DNA of 64,000 nucleotides from Methylophilus medardicus (GCF_006363955.1 NZ_CP040948.1:310001-374000); one strand, 5' to 3'; shown: positions 42,996-54,225, counted from the stretch's first letter. Notes: generated by a model not told the origin, from the sequence alone. Program-made: numbers and translations.

Positions 42996-45089
42996 GTGGC
43001 ACGTAAAACCCCTATTGAACGCTACCGTAATATTGGTATTTCTGCGCACATTGACGCAGGTAAAACAACCACGACAGAACGTATTCTGTTCTACACTGGT
43101 GTGAACCATAAAATTGGTGAAGTGCACGATGGTGCAGCTACCATGGACTGGATGGAGCAAGAGCAGGAGCGTGGCATTACCATTACTTCTGCAGCAACTA
43201 CTTGCTTCTGGAAAGGTATGGATCTGTCTTTACCTGAGCATCGATTCAACATTATTGACACCCCAGGGCACGTGGACTTCACCATTGAGGTGGAGCGCTC
43301 CATGCGTGTGCTGGATGGTGCCTGCATGGTGTACTGTGCAGTAGGTGGCGTACAGCCACAATCTGAGACGGTTTGGCGTCAAGCCAACAAATACAAAGTG
43401 CCTCGTCTGGCCTTTGTGAACAAAATGGACCGTTCCGGTGCCGACTTCTTCAAAGTCGTTGATCAAATGAAAACACGTCTGCGCGCAAACCCTGTGCCAG
43501 TGGTGATCCCTATCGGCCGTGAAGACACTTTCACTGGTGTGGTGGATTTGATCAAAATGAAAGCCATCATCTGGGATGAGGCTTCACAAGGCATGAAATT
43601 CACCTATGGTGAGATTCCAGCTGATCTGGTTGAAATCGCAGGTAAGTGGCGCGAGCAAATGGTTGAATCAGCGGCTGAAGCTAGTGAAGCACTGATGAAC
43701 AAATACCTCGAAAATGGTGATCTTGAAGAAAAAGAAATCATCTTAGGTTTGCGTACACGTACCATTGCTGGTGAGATCCAACCAATGCTGTGTGGTTCAG
43801 CTTTTAAAAACAAGGGCGTTCAACGTATGTTGGATGCGGTTGTTGATTTCTTGCCATCGCCAATCGATATTGATGACGTGACTGGTGAAGATGACTACGG
43901 TAAACCAGCCAGTCGTAAAGCTGATGATAAAGAAGGCTTCTCTGCGCTCGCGTTTAAATTGATGACTGACCCGTTCGTTGGCCAGTTGACCTTTATTCGC
44001 GTTTACTCAGGTGTGTTGAACAAGGGTGATACGGTTCTTAACTCTGTTAAGGGAAAAAAAGAACGTATCGGCCGTATCGTGCAAATGCACGCCAACAACC
44101 GTGAGGAAGTTGAAGAGGTATTGGCAGGCGACATCGCCGCTTGTATCGGTCTGAAAGACGTGACCACTGGTGAATCCTTGTGCTCACCAGACAAGCCGAT
44201 CATTCTTGAGCGTATGATTTTCCCTGAGCCAGTGATTCACGTGGCTGTTGAACCAAAAACCAAGAGTGACCAAGAAAAAATGGGCTTGGCGTTGGGTCGC
44301 TTGGCACAAGAAGATCCTTCATTCCGCGTGCGTTCAGATGAAGAATCTGGTCAAACAATTATCTCAGGCATGGGTGAATTACACCTTGAGATTCTGGTAG
44401 ACCGTATGCGTCGCGAATTTAACGTTGAAGCGAACGTAGGTGCGCCACAGGTGGCTTACCGTGAAGCGATTCGTAAATCGATTGAAGTTGAAGGTAAATT
44501 CGTTAAACAGTCCGGTGGTAAAGGTCAGTACGGTCACGTATGGCTCAAAATGGAGCCTAACGAAGCTGGTAAAGGCTTTGAGTTCGTTGACCAGATCAAG
44601 GGCGGTACTGTTCCACGTGAATTTATTCCAGCGGTTGAAAAAGGTCTGCGTGAAACCATTCCTTCTGGCGTGTTAGCTGGCTTCCCGGTGGTTGACGTAA
44701 AAGTCACGTTGTTTGATGGTTCATACCATGACGTTGACTCTAACGAAAACGCTTTCAAGATGGCTGCGTCAATCGGCTTTAAAGATGGTATGCGTAAGGC
44801 TGACCCAGTTTTGCTGGAACCAATGATGGCGGTTGAAGTTGAAACGCCTGAAGACTACATGGGTGATGTGATGGGTGACTTGTCATCCCGTCGCGGTATT
44901 ATCCAGGGCATGGATGATATGCCTGGCGGCGGCAAAGCGATTAAAGCTGAAGTGCCGTTGTCAGAAATGTTTGGTTATTCCACTGTCGTGCGTTCCTTGT
45001 CACAAGGCCGTGCAACTTACAGCATGGAATTCAAGCACTACGCCGATGCACCGAAAAACGTTGCTGATGCAATCATCAACAAAAAATAA
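42996..45089 (+). CDS. fusA: Elongation factor G
   Basis: 697-aa translocase GTPase. P-loop [13 protein letters not shown], switch [21 protein letters not shown] and [10 protein letters not shown] are visible, and the C-terminal domains are complete. GTG start at 42996 with AAAGGTAAAGCATC upstream. Confidence 0.99.
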   Translation: MARKTPIERYRNIGISAHIDAGKTTTTERILFYTGVNHKIGEVHDGAATMDWMEQEQERGITITSAATTCFWKGMDLSLPEHRFNIIDTPGHVDFTIEVERSMRVLDGACMVYCAVGGVQPQSETVWRQANKYKVPRLAFVNKMDRSGADFFKVVDQMKTRLRANPVPVVIPIGREDTFTGVVDLIKMKAIIWDEASQGMKFTYGEIPADLVEIAGKWREQMVESAAEASEALMNKYLENGDLEEKEIILGLRTRTIAGEIQPMLCGSAFKNKGVQRMLDAVVDFLPSPIDIDDVTGEDDYGKPASRKADDKEGFSALAFKLMTDPFVGQLTFIRVYSGVLNKGDTVLNSVKGKKERIGRIVQMHANNREEVEEVLAGDIAACIGLKDVTTGESLCSPDKPIILERMIFPEPVIHVAVEPKTKSDQEKMGLALGRLAQEDPSFRVRSDEESGQTIISGMGELHLEILVDRMRREFNVEANVGAPQVAYREAIRKSIEVEGKFVKQSGGKGQYGHVWLKMEPNEAGKGFEFVDQIKGGTVPREFIPAVEKGLRETIPSGVLAGFPVVDVKVTLFDGSYHDVDSNENAFKMAASIGFKDGMRKADPVLLEPMMAVEVETPEDYMGDVMGDLSSRRGIIQGMDDMPGGGKAIKAEVPLSEMFGYSTVVRSLSQGRATYSMEFKHYADAPKNVADAIINKK

Positions 45090-45110
45090 TTGATTTTTAA
45101 AGTATTGAAT

Positions 45111-46317
45111 TAAAGGAAAAACATCATGGCAAAAGGCAAATTTGAACGTACCAAGCCACACGTGAACGTTGGTACGATTGGTCACGTTGACCACGGTAAG
45201 ACGACATTGACAGCGGCGATCACCACTGTATTGACGAAGAAATTTGGCGGCGAAGCAAAAGCTTACGACCAAATTGATGCGGCACCAGAAGAAAAAGCAC
45301 GTGGTATTACCATTAACACTGCACACGTTGAATACGAAACTGCAGCACGCCACTACGCACACGTTGACTGTCCAGGTCACGCTGACTATGTCAAAAACAT
45401 GATTACTGGTGCAGCACAGATGGACGGCGCGATTCTGGTTTGTTCCGCAGCTGACGGCCCAATGCCACAAACACGTGAGCACATCTTGTTGGCCCGTCAA
45501 GTTGGCGTTCCATACATCGTTGTGTTCTTGAACAAAGCGGACATGGTTGACGATGCTGAGTTGTTAGAGCTGGTTGAAATGGAAGTACGTGACTTGCTGA
45601 GCAAGTATGACTTCCCAGGCGACGACACACCAATCGTTAAAGGTTCTGCTAAATTGGCACTGGAAGGTGACCAATCTGAAATCGGCGAACCAGCTATTTT
45701 CGCATTGGCTGACGCATTAGACAGCTACATCCCAACGCCAGAGCGTGCTATTGACGGTGCGTTCTTGATGCCAGTAGAAGACGTATTCTCTATTTCTGGT
45801 CGTGGTACTGTAGTAACTGGCCGTATCGAGCGCGGTATTGTTAAAGTTGGTGATGAAATTGAAATCGTTGGTATCAAGCCAACGTTGAAAACCACTTGTA
45901 CAGGCGTTGAAATGTTCCGTAAACTGCTGGACCAAGGTCAAGCAGGCGACAACGTAGGTGTGTTGTTGCGCGGTACTAAGCGTGAAGAAGTTGAGCGTGG
46001 TCAAGTATTGTCCAAATCTGGTTCAATCAAGCCACATACTAAATTCACTGCTGAGATCTATGTGTTGGGTAAAGATGAAGGTGGTCGTCATACTCCATTC
46101 TTCAATGGTTACCGTCCACAGTTCTACTTCCGTACAACCGACGTGACTGGTGCAGTTGAATTGCCAGCAGGTACCGAAATGGTGATGCCAGGCGACAACG
46201 TATCGATCTCTGTTGCGCTGATCGCTCCGATCGCGATGGAAGAAGGCTTGCGCTTCGCGATTCGTGAAGGTGGTCGTACCGTTGGTGCTGGCGTTGTTGC
46301 CAAAATCATCGAGTAAT
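45111..46317 (+). repeat. Long direct repeat: tuf copy 2 block
   Basis: Partner of 28455-29661; same orientation, about 16.7 kb apart. Recombination between the copies would delete or duplicate essential genes, so homogenisation by gene conversion is the likely outcome that survives. Confidence 0.9.
45126..46316 (+). CDS. tuf: Elongation factor Tu, copy 2
   Basis: 396 aa, protein sequence identical to copy 1 at 28470-29660 and apparently identical in DNA too. This copy is in the standard str operon position after fusA (37-base gap). An intrinsic terminator follows it. Confidence 0.99.
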   Translation: MAKGKFERTKPHVNVGTIGHVDHGKTTLTAAITTVLTKKFGGEAKAYDQIDAAPEEKARGITINTAHVEYETAARHYAHVDCPGHADYVKNMITGAAQMDGAILVCSAADGPMPQTREHILLARQVGVPYIVVFLNKADMVDDAELLELVEMEVRDLLSKYDFPGDDTPIVKGSAKLALEGDQSEIGEPAIFALADALDSYIPTPERAIDGAFLMPVEDVFSISGRGTVVTGRIERGIVKVGDEIEIVGIKPTLKTTCTGVEMFRKLLDQGQAGDNVGVLLRGTKREEVERGQVLSKSGSIKPHTKFTAEIYVLGKDEGGRHTPFFNGYRPQFYFRTTDVTGAVELPAGTEMVMPGDNVSISVALIAPIAMEEGLRFAIREGGRTVGAGVVAKIIE

Positions 46318-46326
46318 TTATCTTAT

Positions 46327-46354
46327 AAGCGGCAGGGGTTTCCTGCCGCTTTTG
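46327..46354 (+). terminator. Intrinsic terminator after tuf copy 2
   Basis: A 10-bp stem (46327-46336 with 46342-46351), GGTTT loop and TTTT. It stands 19 bases before rpsJ, leaving no room for another promoter. Confidence 0.85.
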
Positions 46355-46372
46355 CTCTTTAAAGGAAAAAAC

Positions 46373-46681
46373 ATGGCAGCTCAAAAAATTCGTATCCGTC
46401 TGAAAGCATTTGATTACCGTTTAATCGACCAATCTGCTTTGGAAATTGTGGATACCGCGAAACGTACTGGCGCAGTTGTAAAAGGTCCAGTGCCATTGCC
46501 AACACGTATCGAGCGCTTTGACATTCTGCGTTCACCACACGTGAACAAAACTTCCCGTGACCAGTTTGAAATTCGTACGCATCAGCGTTTGATGGATATT
46601 GTTGATCCAACGGACAAAACAGTGGACGCGTTGATGAAGTTGGATTTGCCAGCGGGTGTGGATGTAGAAATTAAGTTGTAA
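46373..46681 (+). CDS. rpsJ: 30S ribosomal protein S10 (NusE)
   Basis: 102-aa protein of the 30S head, also NusE of antitermination complexes and the NusG-binding link to the ribosome. [40 protein letters not shown]-type sequence is present. It has a terminator before it and a promoter after it, so it is uncoupled from rplC on both sides. Confidence 0.98.
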   Translation: MAAQKIRIRLKAFDYRLIDQSALEIVDTAKRTGAVVKGPVPLPTRIERFDILRSPHVNKTSRDQFEIRTHQRLMDIVDPTDKTVDALMKLDLPAGVDVEIKL

Positions 46682-46687
46682 TTGCAA

Positions 46688-46713
46688 ATAACCTTTTTGA
46701 ATGAAAAGGTTAT
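46688..46713 (+). other. Stem-loop between rpsJ and the rplC promoter
   Basis: ATAACCTTTT/AAAAGGTTAT, a perfect 10-bp stem with a 6-base loop, ends at the first base of the TTGTCA -35 box. Without a following T tract in the RNA it is a weak terminator at best. Confidence 0.6.
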
Positions 46714-46741
46714 TGTCAAATCAAGAATAGTTCGGTATAAT
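46713..46741 (+). promoter_or_regulatory. Promoter of the S10 operon from rplC
   Basis: TTGTCA (46713-46718), 17-base spacer, perfect TATAAT (46736-46741). The leader carries a hairpin GTGGACG/CGTCCAC (46754-46760 with 46773-46779) that could serve translational or transcriptional feedback. Confidence 0.8.
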
Positions 46742-46803
46742 CCGCGCTCTTCGGTGGACGGTCAATTGTAATCGTCCACTTTAACTATTATAAGGAACTG
46801 ATC

Positions 46804-47454
46804 ATGAGCTTAGGGCTTATTGGTCGCAAGGTGGGCATGACCCGCATTTTTACAGATGAAGGCGCAAGCGTTCCTGTAACTGTGCTGGAAGTGATCCCGA
46901 ACCGCGTGACACAAGTTAAGACAGTCGCAACGGATGGCTACACAGGCCTACAAGTTGCTTATGGCGAGCGTCGTGCTAGCCGTATCAACAAAGCGTTGAC
47001 TGGTCACTTTGCTAAAGCTGGCGTAACTGCTGGTGCTGGCATCAAAGAATTCAATGTGGCAGATGATGTATTGGCTAACTTTCAAGTCGGTGGAAACGTC
47101 ACAGTTGATATTTTCTCAGTCGGTCAGTTGGTTGATGTGACAGGTACTTCGATCGGTAAAGGTTTTGCCGGTGCGATTAAGCGTCACAACTTCTCCTCTA
47201 ACCGTGCTTCTCACGGTAACTCACGTTCACATAACGTACCAGGTTCTATCGGTATGGCGCAGGATCCAGGTCGAGTATTCCCTGGTAAGCGTATGCCTGG
47301 TCATTTGGGTGATGCAAAAGTCACTACCCAAAACCTGGAAATCGTTCGTGTTGACGTAGAGCGTAACTTATTGTTGATCAAAGGTTCAGTGCCTGGCTCT
47401 AAAGGTGGCAATGTTGTAGTTCGACCAGCCATCAAAGCGAAAGGGGCTAAATAA
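46804..47454 (+). CDS. rplC: 50S ribosomal protein L3
   Basis: 216-aa protein near the peptidyl-transferase centre. [18 protein letters not shown] at the N terminus and the [20 protein letters not shown] loop are typical. Its stop shares a base with the rplD start. Confidence 0.98.
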   Translation: MSLGLIGRKVGMTRIFTDEGASVPVTVLEVIPNRVTQVKTVATDGYTGLQVAYGERRASRINKALTGHFAKAGVTAGAGIKEFNVADDVLANFQVGGNVTVDIFSVGQLVDVTGTSIGKGFAGAIKRHNFSSNRASHGNSRSHNVPGSIGMAQDPGRVFPGKRMPGHLGDAKVTTQNLEIVRVDVERNLLLIKGSVPGSKGGNVVVRPAIKAKGAK

Positions 47455-48080
47455 TGGAATTGAAGCTAATCGATCAAAACGGCAAAGTAGCTAAAAAAGG
47501 CGTTGACGCGTCTGATGTTACTTTCGGTCGTGAGTTTAACGAATCGCTGGTGCATGAAGTGGTTGTTGCTTACATGGCCAATGCACGTACTGCAACACGC
47601 GCACAAAAGACACGTGCCACTGTAGCGCATACGACGCACAAGCCATATGCACAAAAAGGCACTGGTAATGCACGTGCTGGTATGACTTCTAGCCCGATCT
47701 GGCGCGGAGGCGGTCGTGCGTTTCCTAACAGCCCTAACGAAAACTACAGCCACAAGGTGAACCGTAAGGCTTACCGTGCTGGTATGCAGACTATCTTGTC
47801 TGAGTTGGTTCGTCAGGACCGTTTAAAGGTAGTGGATACATTTACTGTAGACACACCAAAAACAAAACAATTTGTACAAAAAATCAATGCCTTGGGTATC
47901 GACGGCGGTGTTTTGCTGTTGACTGACGGCTTTGACGAAAACTTGTACTTGTCTTCCCGTAACCTGCCAAACGTATTGGTGGTTGAAGCGCAGTATGCTG
48001 ATCCAGTAAGTCTGGTGCGTTTCCCTAACGTTTTGGTCACAGCCAATGCTGTGAAAAAACTTGAGGAGATCTTGGCATGA
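47454..48080 (+). CDS. rplD: 50S ribosomal protein L4
   Basis: 208-aa exit-tunnel protein and, in E. coli, S10-operon autoregulator. The extended loop [20 protein letters not shown] is present. One-base overlap with rplC and 4-base overlap with rplW. Confidence 0.97.
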   Translation: MELKLIDQNGKVAKKGVDASDVTFGREFNESLVHEVVVAYMANARTATRAQKTRATVAHTTHKPYAQKGTGNARAGMTSSPIWRGGGRAFPNSPNENYSHKVNRKAYRAGMQTILSELVRQDRLKVVDTFTVDTPKTKQFVQKINALGIDGGVLLLTDGFDENLYLSSRNLPNVLVVEAQYADPVSLVRFPNVLVTANAVKKLEEILA

Positions 48081-48391
48081 TTACCGCAGCAACTAAAACG
48101 CAAGATCGTTTATTGCAAGTGATTTTAGCGCCTCAGATTACTGAGAAAGCAACCTACATTGCTGACAAACATCAGCAAATTGCTTTTAAAGTTCGTACTG
48201 ATGCGACCAAGCCTGAAATTAAAGCGGCTGTTGAACTGGTGTTCAAAGTCGAAGTGGCTTCAGTGTCTGTGATTAATGTCGCAGGTAAAGTGAAGCGTGC
48301 TGGCCGTCGTATTGGTAAGCGTAACGACTGGAAAAAAGCTTATGTGAGCTTGAAGCCAGGTCAAGAAATTAACTTTGCAGCTGGCGAATAA
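48077..48391 (+). CDS. rplW: 50S ribosomal protein L23
   Basis: 104-aa protein at the tunnel exit, docking site for SRP and trigger factor. [14 protein letters not shown] and [20 protein letters not shown] are typical. Confidence 0.97.
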   Translation: MITAATKTQDRLLQVILAPQITEKATYIADKHQQIAFKVRTDATKPEIKAAVELVFKVEVASVSVINVAGKVKRAGRRIGKRNDWKKAYVSLKPGQEINFAAGE

Positions 48392-48402
48392 GGAGAGAAG
48401 AC

Positions 48403-49236
48403 ATGGCATTAGTTAAAGTCAAACCAACTTCCCCCGGTCGTCGCGGTGTACTGAAAGTAGTCACACCTGATTTGCACAAAGGCAAACCTTACGCGCCGCT
48501 GTTGGAAAGTCAAAGTAAAAATGCTGGTCGTAACAATAACGGCCGCATTACAACCCGTCACCAAGGTGGCGGTCATAAACAGCATTACCGTATTGTTGAC
48601 TTCCGTCGCAATAAAGATGGTATTCCAGCGACTGTTGAGCGCATCGAATACGATCCTAACCGTACAGCGAACATTGCATTACTTTGCTACGCCGACGGCG
48701 AGCGTCGTTACATCATTGCCCCAAGAGGCATTGCTGCTGGCGCGCAATTAATCAGCGGTTCTGAAGCGCCTATTCGTGCTGGTAATGCGTTGCCTTTGCG
48801 CAACATTCCAGTCGGTAGCACGATTCATTGTATTGAAATCCAACCAGGTAAAGGCGCGCAAATCGCTCGTTCAGCCGGTACTTCAGTGCAACTGCTTGCA
48901 CGCGAAGGTTCTTACGCTCAGCTGCGTTTACGCTCTGGTGAAGTTCGTCGCGTACACGTTGACTGCAAAGCCACATTGGGCGAGGTAGGTAACGAAGAGC
49001 ACTCACTGCGCTCTATCGGTAAAGCTGGTGCGATGCGCTGGCGTGGTGTTCGTCCAACCGTTCGCGGTGTGGTGATGAACCCGGTAGACCACCCGCACGG
49101 TGGTGGTGAAGGCCGTACAGCAGCTGGTATGAACCCAGTTTCACCATGGGGTCAGAAAACTAAGGGTTATCGTACACGTAAGAACAAGCGTACTGATAAC
49201 ATGCGCGTAAGTCGTCGTCCGAGAAATGTAAGGTAA
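48403..49236 (+). CDS. rplB: 50S ribosomal protein L2
   Basis: 277-aa protein required for subunit joining and peptidyl-transferase assembly. [19 protein letters not shown] at the N terminus and the conserved [14 protein letters not shown] loop are present. Confidence 0.98.
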   Translation: MALVKVKPTSPGRRGVLKVVTPDLHKGKPYAPLLESQSKNAGRNNNGRITTRHQGGGHKQHYRIVDFRRNKDGIPATVERIEYDPNRTANIALLCYADGERRYIIAPRGIAAGAQLISGSEAPIRAGNALPLRNIPVGSTIHCIEIQPGKGAQIARSAGTSVQLLAREGSYAQLRLRSGEVRRVHVDCKATLGEVGNEEHSLRSIGKAGAMRWRGVRPTVRGVVMNPVDHPHGGGEGRTAAGMNPVSPWGQKTKGYRTRKNKRTDNMRVSRRPRNVR

Positions 49237-49241
49237 TCGAT

Positions 49242-49517
49242 ATGGCACGTTCTATTAAAAAAGGTCCATTTGTGGACGCTCACTTGGCTAAAAAGGTCGA
49301 AACTGCGTCAGCGAACCGCGACAGAAAGCCAATTAAAACCTGGTCACGTCGTTCGACAGTTTTACCAAATTTTATTGGTTTAACAATCGCAGTGCACAAC
49401 GGTAGGCAGCATGTTCCTGTGCTGATTTCTGAAAATATGGTTGGTCACAAGCTCGGTGAATTTGCGTTGACACGCACGTTCAAGGGTCACGCGGCTGATA
49501 AAAAAGCGAAGAAGTAA
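49242..49517 (+). CDS. rpsS: 30S ribosomal protein S19
   Basis: 91 aa; [20 protein letters not shown] and the [19 protein letters not shown] signature. Gap of 5 bases from rplB. Confidence 0.98.
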   Translation: MARSIKKGPFVDAHLAKKVETASANRDRKPIKTWSRRSTVLPNFIGLTIAVHNGRQHVPVLISENMVGHKLGEFALTRTFKGHAADKKAKK

Positions 49518-49527
49518 GGGGCTGATT

Positions 49528-49866
49528 ATGCAAGTTACTGCAGTTTTAAGAGGCGTACACCTTTCTCCGCAAAAAGCGCGTTTGGTAGCCGATCTGGTTC
49601 GTGGCAAAAAAGTAGACCATGCTTTGAATATTCTCGCCTTTACGCCTAAGCGTGGTGCTGAGATTATCAAGAAAGTGGTTTTGTCTGCTATTGCTAACGC
49701 AGAACACAACAATGGGGCTGATATCGATACGTTGAAGGTAACTTCAATTTATGTGGATAAAGGCATGGTCATGAAGCGTATCCGTGCTCGTGCAAAGGGT
49801 CGCGCTGGCCGTATTACGAAACCAACCTGCCACATTCATGTGACAGTCGGTGACTCAAAGGAATAA
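49528..49866 (+). CDS. rplV: 50S ribosomal protein L22
   Basis: 112-aa tunnel protein; [19 protein letters not shown] and the C-terminal [16 protein letters not shown] beta-hairpin region are present. rpsC follows within 2 bases. Confidence 0.98.
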   Translation: MQVTAVLRGVHLSPQKARLVADLVRGKKVDHALNILAFTPKRGAEIIKKVVLSAIANAEHNNGADIDTLKVTSIYVDKGMVMKRIRARAKGRAGRITKPTCHIHVTVGDSKE

Positions 49867-49867
49867 T

Positions 49868-50581
49868 ATGGGACAGAAAATTCATCCAATTGGGTTCCGT
49901 TTGAGCGTTCAGAAAAACTGGGCCTCACGTTGGTACTCGAATAGCCAGAACTTCCCTGCGATGTTACAAGGTGACATCAAAGTGCGTGAGTTCTTAAATA
50001 AGAAGTTGGCGAGTGCTGCGGTGAGCAAGATCATCATCGAGCGCCCTGCTAAAAATGCAAAGATCACTATTCACAGCGCACGTCCAGGCGTTGTCATTGG
50101 TAAAAAAGGTGAGGATATCGAATCCTTACGCGCAACCCTGCAAGGCTTGATGGGTGTACCAGTGCATTTGAACATCGAAGAAGTGCGTAAGCCAGAGTTA
50201 GACGCTACTTTAATCGCACAATCCATTGCGCAGCAATTGGAAAAGCGCGTGATGTTCCGTCGTGCGATGAAGCGTGCAATGCAGAATGCAATGCGTCTGG
50301 GTGCTCAAGGGATCAAGATCATGAGCTCCGGTCGTTTGAACGGCATCGAGATTGCACGTACCGAATGGTATCGTGAAGGTCGCGTGCCATTGCACACTCT
50401 GCGTGCTGATATCGATTACGGTGTTGCTGAAGCCTCAACCACTTACGGCATCATCGGAATTAAAGTTTGGGTATTCAAAGGCGAGATCTTCGGTGACAAC
50501 GCTGCTAATGCTGCGGTTGCTGATGCTGAGCCAGAGAAAAAAGTAAGAAAGCCGAGGGCTAAAGATGCTGCAACCAGCTAG
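49868..50581 (+). CDS. rpsC: 30S ribosomal protein S3
   Basis: 237-aa mRNA-entry protein with KH domain ([15 protein letters not shown]). ATG 49868 starts [13 protein letters not shown], the invariant N terminus. Overlaps rplP by 17 bases, so the two are translationally coupled. Confidence 0.98.
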   Translation: MGQKIHPIGFRLSVQKNWASRWYSNSQNFPAMLQGDIKVREFLNKKLASAAVSKIIIERPAKNAKITIHSARPGVVIGKKGEDIESLRATLQGLMGVPVHLNIEEVRKPELDATLIAQSIAQQLEKRVMFRRAMKRAMQNAMRLGAQGIKIMSSGRLNGIEIARTEWYREGRVPLHTLRADIDYGVAEASTTYGIIGIKVWVFKGEIFGDNAANAAVADAEPEKKVRKPRAKDAATS

Positions 50582-50981
50582 ACAGAAATACCGCAAGATG
50601 CAAAAGGGTCGCAATAAAGGTATTGCGACTACTGGTAACAAGGTGAGTTTTGGTGAATTTGGTCTGAAAGCGATCGGCCGTGGTCGTTTAACAGCACGCC
50701 AAATCGAGGCAGCGCGTCGTGTGATGACTCGTCACATTAAACGTGGTGGTCGCGTTTGGATTCGTGTGTTTCCAGATCAACCAATTTCTAAAAAACCAGC
50801 TGAAGTGCGTATGGGTAACGGTAAAGGTAGCGTGGATTACTACATCGCCCAAATTCAGCCTGGTAAAATGCTGTACGAAATGGATGGCGTGAGCGAAGAG
50901 CTGGCACGTGAGGCTTTCAGATTGGCTGCTGCCAAGCTGCCAGTCGAAACTACATTCATGACCCGTCAAATTGGCAGTTAA
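50565..50981 (+). CDS. rplP: 50S ribosomal protein L16
   Basis: 138-aa protein at the A-site side of the peptidyl-transferase centre. [19 protein letters not shown], the [21 protein letters not shown] segment and the [11 protein letters not shown] motif are typical. Confidence 0.98.
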   Translation: MLQPARQKYRKMQKGRNKGIATTGNKVSFGEFGLKAIGRGRLTARQIEAARRVMTRHIKRGGRVWIRVFPDQPISKKPAEVRMGNGKGSVDYYIAQIQPGKMLYEMDGVSEELAREAFRLAAAKLPVETTFMTRQIGS

Positions 50982-50993
50982 GGAGTAGTAACG

Positions 50994-51188
50994 ATGAAAG
51001 CTTCTGAATTGAGAGCAAAATCAGCGGATGAGCTCAATAACGAGTTGGTTGAGTTACGTCGTGCGCAGTTTTCACTGCGTATGCAAGTAGCCACACAACA
51101 ATTGAACAAAGTAGATCAGCTGGGTAAAGTGCGCAAGGATATCGCTCGCGTGAACTCTGTATTGGCTGAGAAAGCGAAACAGGCATGA
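50994..51188 (+). CDS. rpmC: 50S ribosomal protein L29
   Basis: 64-aa helical tunnel-exit protein; [20 protein letters not shown] and LRKDIARV-like ([12 protein letters not shown]) helix. Overlaps rpsQ by four bases (ATGA). Confidence 0.96.
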   Translation: MKASELRAKSADELNNELVELRRAQFSLRMQVATQQLNKVDQLGKVRKDIARVNSVLAEKAKQA

Positions 51189-51442
51189 TGACTGAAAAAG
51201 CGAAAGTAGTGCGCAGTTTGACTGGTCGCGTGGTGAGCAACAAGATGGATAAAACCGTCACTGTGCTTGTCGAGCGTAAAGTGAAACACCCTTTGATTGG
51301 TAAAGTGGTTGTTAAATCAAACAAGTTTCATGCACATGACGAAACAAATGCATGCAACGAGGGCGATGTAGTCACGATCACAGAAACCCGCCCATACTCC
51401 AAGAGCAAGTCTTGGATTGTAAGCAAAATCGAAGCTAAATAA
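51185..51442 (+). CDS. rpsQ: 30S ribosomal protein S17
   Basis: 85-aa OB-fold primary 16S binder; [20 protein letters not shown] and [15 protein letters not shown]. Two adjacent ATGs (51185 and 51188). Last gene before a terminator, so the S10 operon unit ends here. Confidence 0.97.
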   Translation: MMTEKAKVVRSLTGRVVSNKMDKTVTVLVERKVKHPLIGKVVVKSNKFHAHDETNACNEGDVVTITETRPYSKSKSWIVSKIEAK

Positions 51443-51463
51443 GGCTTTAAATATATAAACCGG

Positions 51464-51490
51464 AAAAACGCTTGTCATAAGCGTTTTTTT
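51464..51490 (+). terminator. Intrinsic terminator after rpsQ, overlapping the rplN promoter
   Basis: AAAAACGCTT/AAGCGTTTTT 10-bp stem (51464-51473 with 51479-51488), GTCAT loop and seven T. The -35 box of the next promoter lies across the 5' arm and loop. Confidence 0.88.
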
Positions 51491-51501
51491 GGTTGTATAA
51501 T
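51472..51501 (+). promoter_or_regulatory. Promoter of the spc operon (rplN)
   Basis: TTGTCA (51472-51477), 18-base spacer, perfect TATAAT (51496-51501). The leader to rplN is about 125 bases and can form a stem GGTGCC/GGCACC (51514-51519 with 51541-51546). No gene fits in this 190-base gap. Confidence 0.78.
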
Positions 51502-51632
51502 GTTGGACTTTTCGGTGCCCGCCTTAGTTGGCATGTAGCTGGCACCCCAATACTGACCGTGGTCTATTGGCCGAAATTGCGAAAGCAAGCGGCTGTAGTG
51601 GTTATAACGGATTAAGTTGGAGATTATTTCTC

Positions 51633-52001
51633 ATGATTCAAATGCAATCTCGGCTCGAAGTAGCCGACAACACTGGTGCGCGTTCCGTTCAGTGTATCAA
51701 AGTCTTGGGTGGTTCCAAGCGTCGTTATGCCAGCATTGGCGACATCATCAAGGTCAGCATTAAAGACGCTGCGCCACGTGGTCGCGTCAAAAAAGGTGAA
51801 ATCTACAACGCTGTGGTAGTGCGCACCGCTAAAGGTGTTCGTCGCCCAGATGGTTCGTTAGTTAAATTTGATGCCAATGCCGCAGTCTTGTTAAACAACA
51901 AGCTCGAGCCTATTGGTACACGTATTTTTGGCCCTGTGACACGTGAATTGCGTAGTGAACGCTTCATGAAGATTGTTTCACTGGCCCCTGAAGTGTTGTA
52001 A
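51633..52001 (+). CDS. rplN: 50S ribosomal protein L14
   Basis: 122 aa; [20 protein letters not shown] is the standard N terminus, with [15 protein letters not shown]. The open frame to 51528 covers leader RNA. First gene of the spc operon. Confidence 0.98.
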   Translation: MIQMQSRLEVADNTGARSVQCIKVLGGSKRRYASIGDIIKVSIKDAAPRGRVKKGEIYNAVVVRTAKGVRRPDGSLVKFDANAAVLLNNKLEPIGTRIFGPVTRELRSERFMKIVSLAPEVL

Positions 52002-52020
52002 TCGGCTTGGAGACAATCAA

Positions 52021-52338
52021 ATGAGCAAAATTCGCAAAGGTGACCAGGTCATTTTAAATACAGGTAAAGATGCAGGTAAAACAGGTGCTGTTTTAAGCGT
52101 CTTGCCAACCGGCCATGTAGTGGTTGAAGGTTTGAATGTGGTTAAAAAACACACTCGCCCGAACCCGATGCGTGGTATCACTGGTGGCATCATCAGCAAG
52201 GAAATGCCGGTTGACGGCTCCAATGTAGCAATCTTCAATGCTGCTACCCAAAAAGCTGATCGTGTTGGTTTCAAGGTACTGGAAGATGGTCGCAAGATTC
52301 GTGTATTCAAATCTAGCGGCGAGTCAATCGACGCATAG
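52021..52338 (+). CDS. rplX: 50S ribosomal protein L24
   Basis: 105 aa with a KOW motif ([20 protein letters not shown]) and [17 protein letters not shown] 52021; the longer frame overlaps rplN. Confidence 0.98.
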   Translation: MSKIRKGDQVILNTGKDAGKTGAVLSVLPTGHVVVEGLNVVKKHTRPNPMRGITGGIISKEMPVDGSNVAIFNAATQKADRVGFKVLEDGRKIRVFKSSGESIDA

Positions 52339-52346
52339 GATAATAT

Positions 52347-52886
52347 ATGGCACGTTTAAAACAGTATTATAACGATAGCGTGGTTGCTAAATTGACAGAA
52401 CAATTTGGCTACACATCTGCAATGCAGGTGCCACGCATCGAAAAAATCACCCTGAACATGGGTGTTGGCGAGGCAGTCGCTGATAAGAAAGTCATGGAAA
52501 ACGCAGTATCTGATATGCAAAAAATTGCAGGTCAGAAACCAGTGGTTACTAAGGCTAAAAAGTCCGTTGCTGCGTTTAAGATTCGTGATGATTATCCGGT
52601 TGGTTGTAAAGTGACTCTTCGCCGTGAGCGTATGTATGAGTTCCTGGATCGCCTGATTACTGTGGCAATTCCACGTATTCGTGACTTCCGTGGTATCTCC
52701 GGTAAATCTTTTGATGGCCGTGGTAACTACAACATGGGCGTTAAAGAGCAGATCATTTTCCCGGAAATCGAATACGATAAAATTGACGCGCTACGCGGCA
52801 TGAATATCACGATTACCACCACTGCGAAAACAGACGAAGAAGCGAAAGCTCTTTTGGCTGCCTTCAGTTTCCCTTTTAGAGGTTAA
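52347..52886 (+). CDS. rplE: 50S ribosomal protein L5
   Basis: 179-aa 5S rRNA binder; [19 protein letters not shown] and [21 protein letters not shown] are typical. Confidence 0.98.
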   Translation: MARLKQYYNDSVVAKLTEQFGYTSAMQVPRIEKITLNMGVGEAVADKKVMENAVSDMQKIAGQKPVVTKAKKSVAAFKIRDDYPVGCKVTLRRERMYEFLDRLITVAIPRIRDFRGISGKSFDGRGNYNMGVKEQIIFPEIEYDKIDALRGMNITITTTAKTDEEAKALLAAFSFPFRG

Positions 52887-52889
52887 GTC

Positions 52890-53195
52890 ATGGCAAAAGT
52901 ATGTATGACAGAGCGCGAGCAAAAGCGTCGCGAAACCGTAAAAAAATATGCAGCTAAACGTGCTGAATTGGTTGCAACAAGCAACGATCAGTCTGCCAGC
53001 GTAGAAGATCGCATGGCTGCGCGTTTGAAGTTGCAAAGTCTGCCACGCAACTCCAGTCCAGTTCGCACACGTAACCGTTGTGCATTGACTGGCCGTCCAC
53101 GTGGTGTGTTTAGTAAATTTGGTATCGCACGTAACGAACTGCGTAAATTGATGATGGCTGGTCATGTACCAGGTGTCACCAAGGCCAGCTGGTAA
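52890..53195 (+). CDS. rpsN: 30S ribosomal protein S14 (zinc-free long form)
   Basis: 101 aa; [24 protein letters not shown] is diagnostic. It lacks the two CxxC pairs of the short zinc form, so this is the C-minus type, insensitive to zinc limitation. Confidence 0.97.
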   Translation: MAKVCMTEREQKRRETVKKYAAKRAELVATSNDQSASVEDRMAARLKLQSLPRNSSPVRTRNRCALTGRPRGVFSKFGIARNELRKLMMAGHVPGVTKASW

Positions 53196-53209
53196 CGGAG
53201 GAATAGAAC

Positions 53210-53605
53210 ATGAGTATGAGTGATCCGATTGCCGATATGTTGACCCGTATTCGTAACGCGCAACGTACGAATAAAACATCTGTTTCAATGCCGGCGTCTA
53301 AAGTTAAAGGCGCTATTGCAAATGTATTGAAAGATGAAGGTTACATCGATGATTTCAACGTTCAAGACAATGACGGTAAACCTGTTTTGAACATTAGCTT
53401 GAAATATTACGCTGGTCGTCCAGTCATTGAGAAGATTGAGCGTGTTTCAAAGCCTGGTTTGCGTATTTATAAAGGTAGTCAGAATCTGCCTAAAGTGATG
53501 AACGGTCTTGGTGTGACGATCGTTTCCACTTCTAGAGGCGTGATGACTGATCGTAAAGCACAAGCTGCCGGTATCGGTGGTGAAGTTTTGTGCATCGTGG
53601 CTTAA
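53210..53605 (+). CDS. rpsH: 30S ribosomal protein S8
   Basis: 131 aa; [16 protein letters not shown] and the C-terminal [21 protein letters not shown] and [13 protein letters not shown] at 53197-53201 supports ATG 53210 (ATG 53216 also in frame). In E. coli S8 represses the spc operon. Confidence 0.98.
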   Translation: MSMSDPIADMLTRIRNAQRTNKTSVSMPASKVKGAIANVLKDEGYIDDFNVQDNDGKPVLNISLKYYAGRPVIEKIERVSKPGLRIYKGSQNLPKVMNGLGVTIVSTSRGVMTDRKAQAAGIGGEVLCIVA

Positions 53606-53616
53606 GGAGAATCAAT

Positions 53617-54150
53617 ATGTCACGTGTTGCTAAAAACCCTATTGCGATCCCTGCCAAAGTGGAAGTGGTTATTTCTTCTTCAGAGATCTCAGTGAGTGGC
53701 CCATTAGGTAAATTAAGCCAATCCTTGTCAGCAGACATTTCTGTTGCACGCGAAGGCGAAGAATTGCTGGTTAAAACAAGCAGTCAAACTCAACATGCCA
53801 GAGCTATGTCAGGTACAACGCGTGCGTTGGTCGCTAACATGGTGCACGGTGTTTCGACCGGGTTTACTCGCAAATTGTCACTGATCGGCGTGGGCTACAA
53901 GGCTAACGCTCAAGGCTCTACACTGAATCTTGAATTGGGCTACTCACACCCGATCAACCACAAAATGCCTGAAGGCGTGACGGTGCAAACACCAACGCCA
54001 ACCGAAGTGATTTTGACTGGTGCAAACAAGCAAGTGGTTGGTCAAGTGGCTGCTCAAATTCGCGCGTATCGCGCACCTGAACCTTATAAAGGTAAAGGTG
54101 TTCGTTACTCTGACGAAGTTGTGGCTATTAAAGAGACCAAGAAAAAATAA
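53617..54150 (+). CDS. rplF: 50S ribosomal protein L6
   Basis: 177 aa; MSRVAKNPIAIPAKVEV, GVGYKANAQG and the C-terminal PEPYKGKGVRYSDE signature. ATG 53617 follows AAGGAGAATCAAT. Confidence 0.98.
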   Translation: MSRVAKNPIAIPAKVEVVISSSEISVSGPLGKLSQSLSADISVAREGEELLVKTSSQTQHARAMSGTTRALVANMVHGVSTGFTRKLSLIGVGYKANAQGSTLNLELGYSHPINHKMPEGVTVQTPTPTEVILTGANKQVVGQVAAQIRAYRAPEPYKGKGVRYSDEVVAIKETKKK

Positions 54151-54158
54151 TTAAGGCA

Positions 54159-54179
54159 CTTGCAGCTTAGCGCTGCAAG
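54159..54179 (+). other. Stem-loop between rplF and rplR
   Basis: CTTGCAGC/GCTGCAAG 8-bp perfect stem with TTAGC loop, 8 bases after rplF; the longest gap inside the spc operon. No T run, so probably an mRNA processing or stability element rather than a terminator. Confidence 0.5.
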
Positions 54180-54225
54180 GTTTGACAAAAGCCTTAACAG
54201 TGAATCAACATTAAAGGTAAATTCA

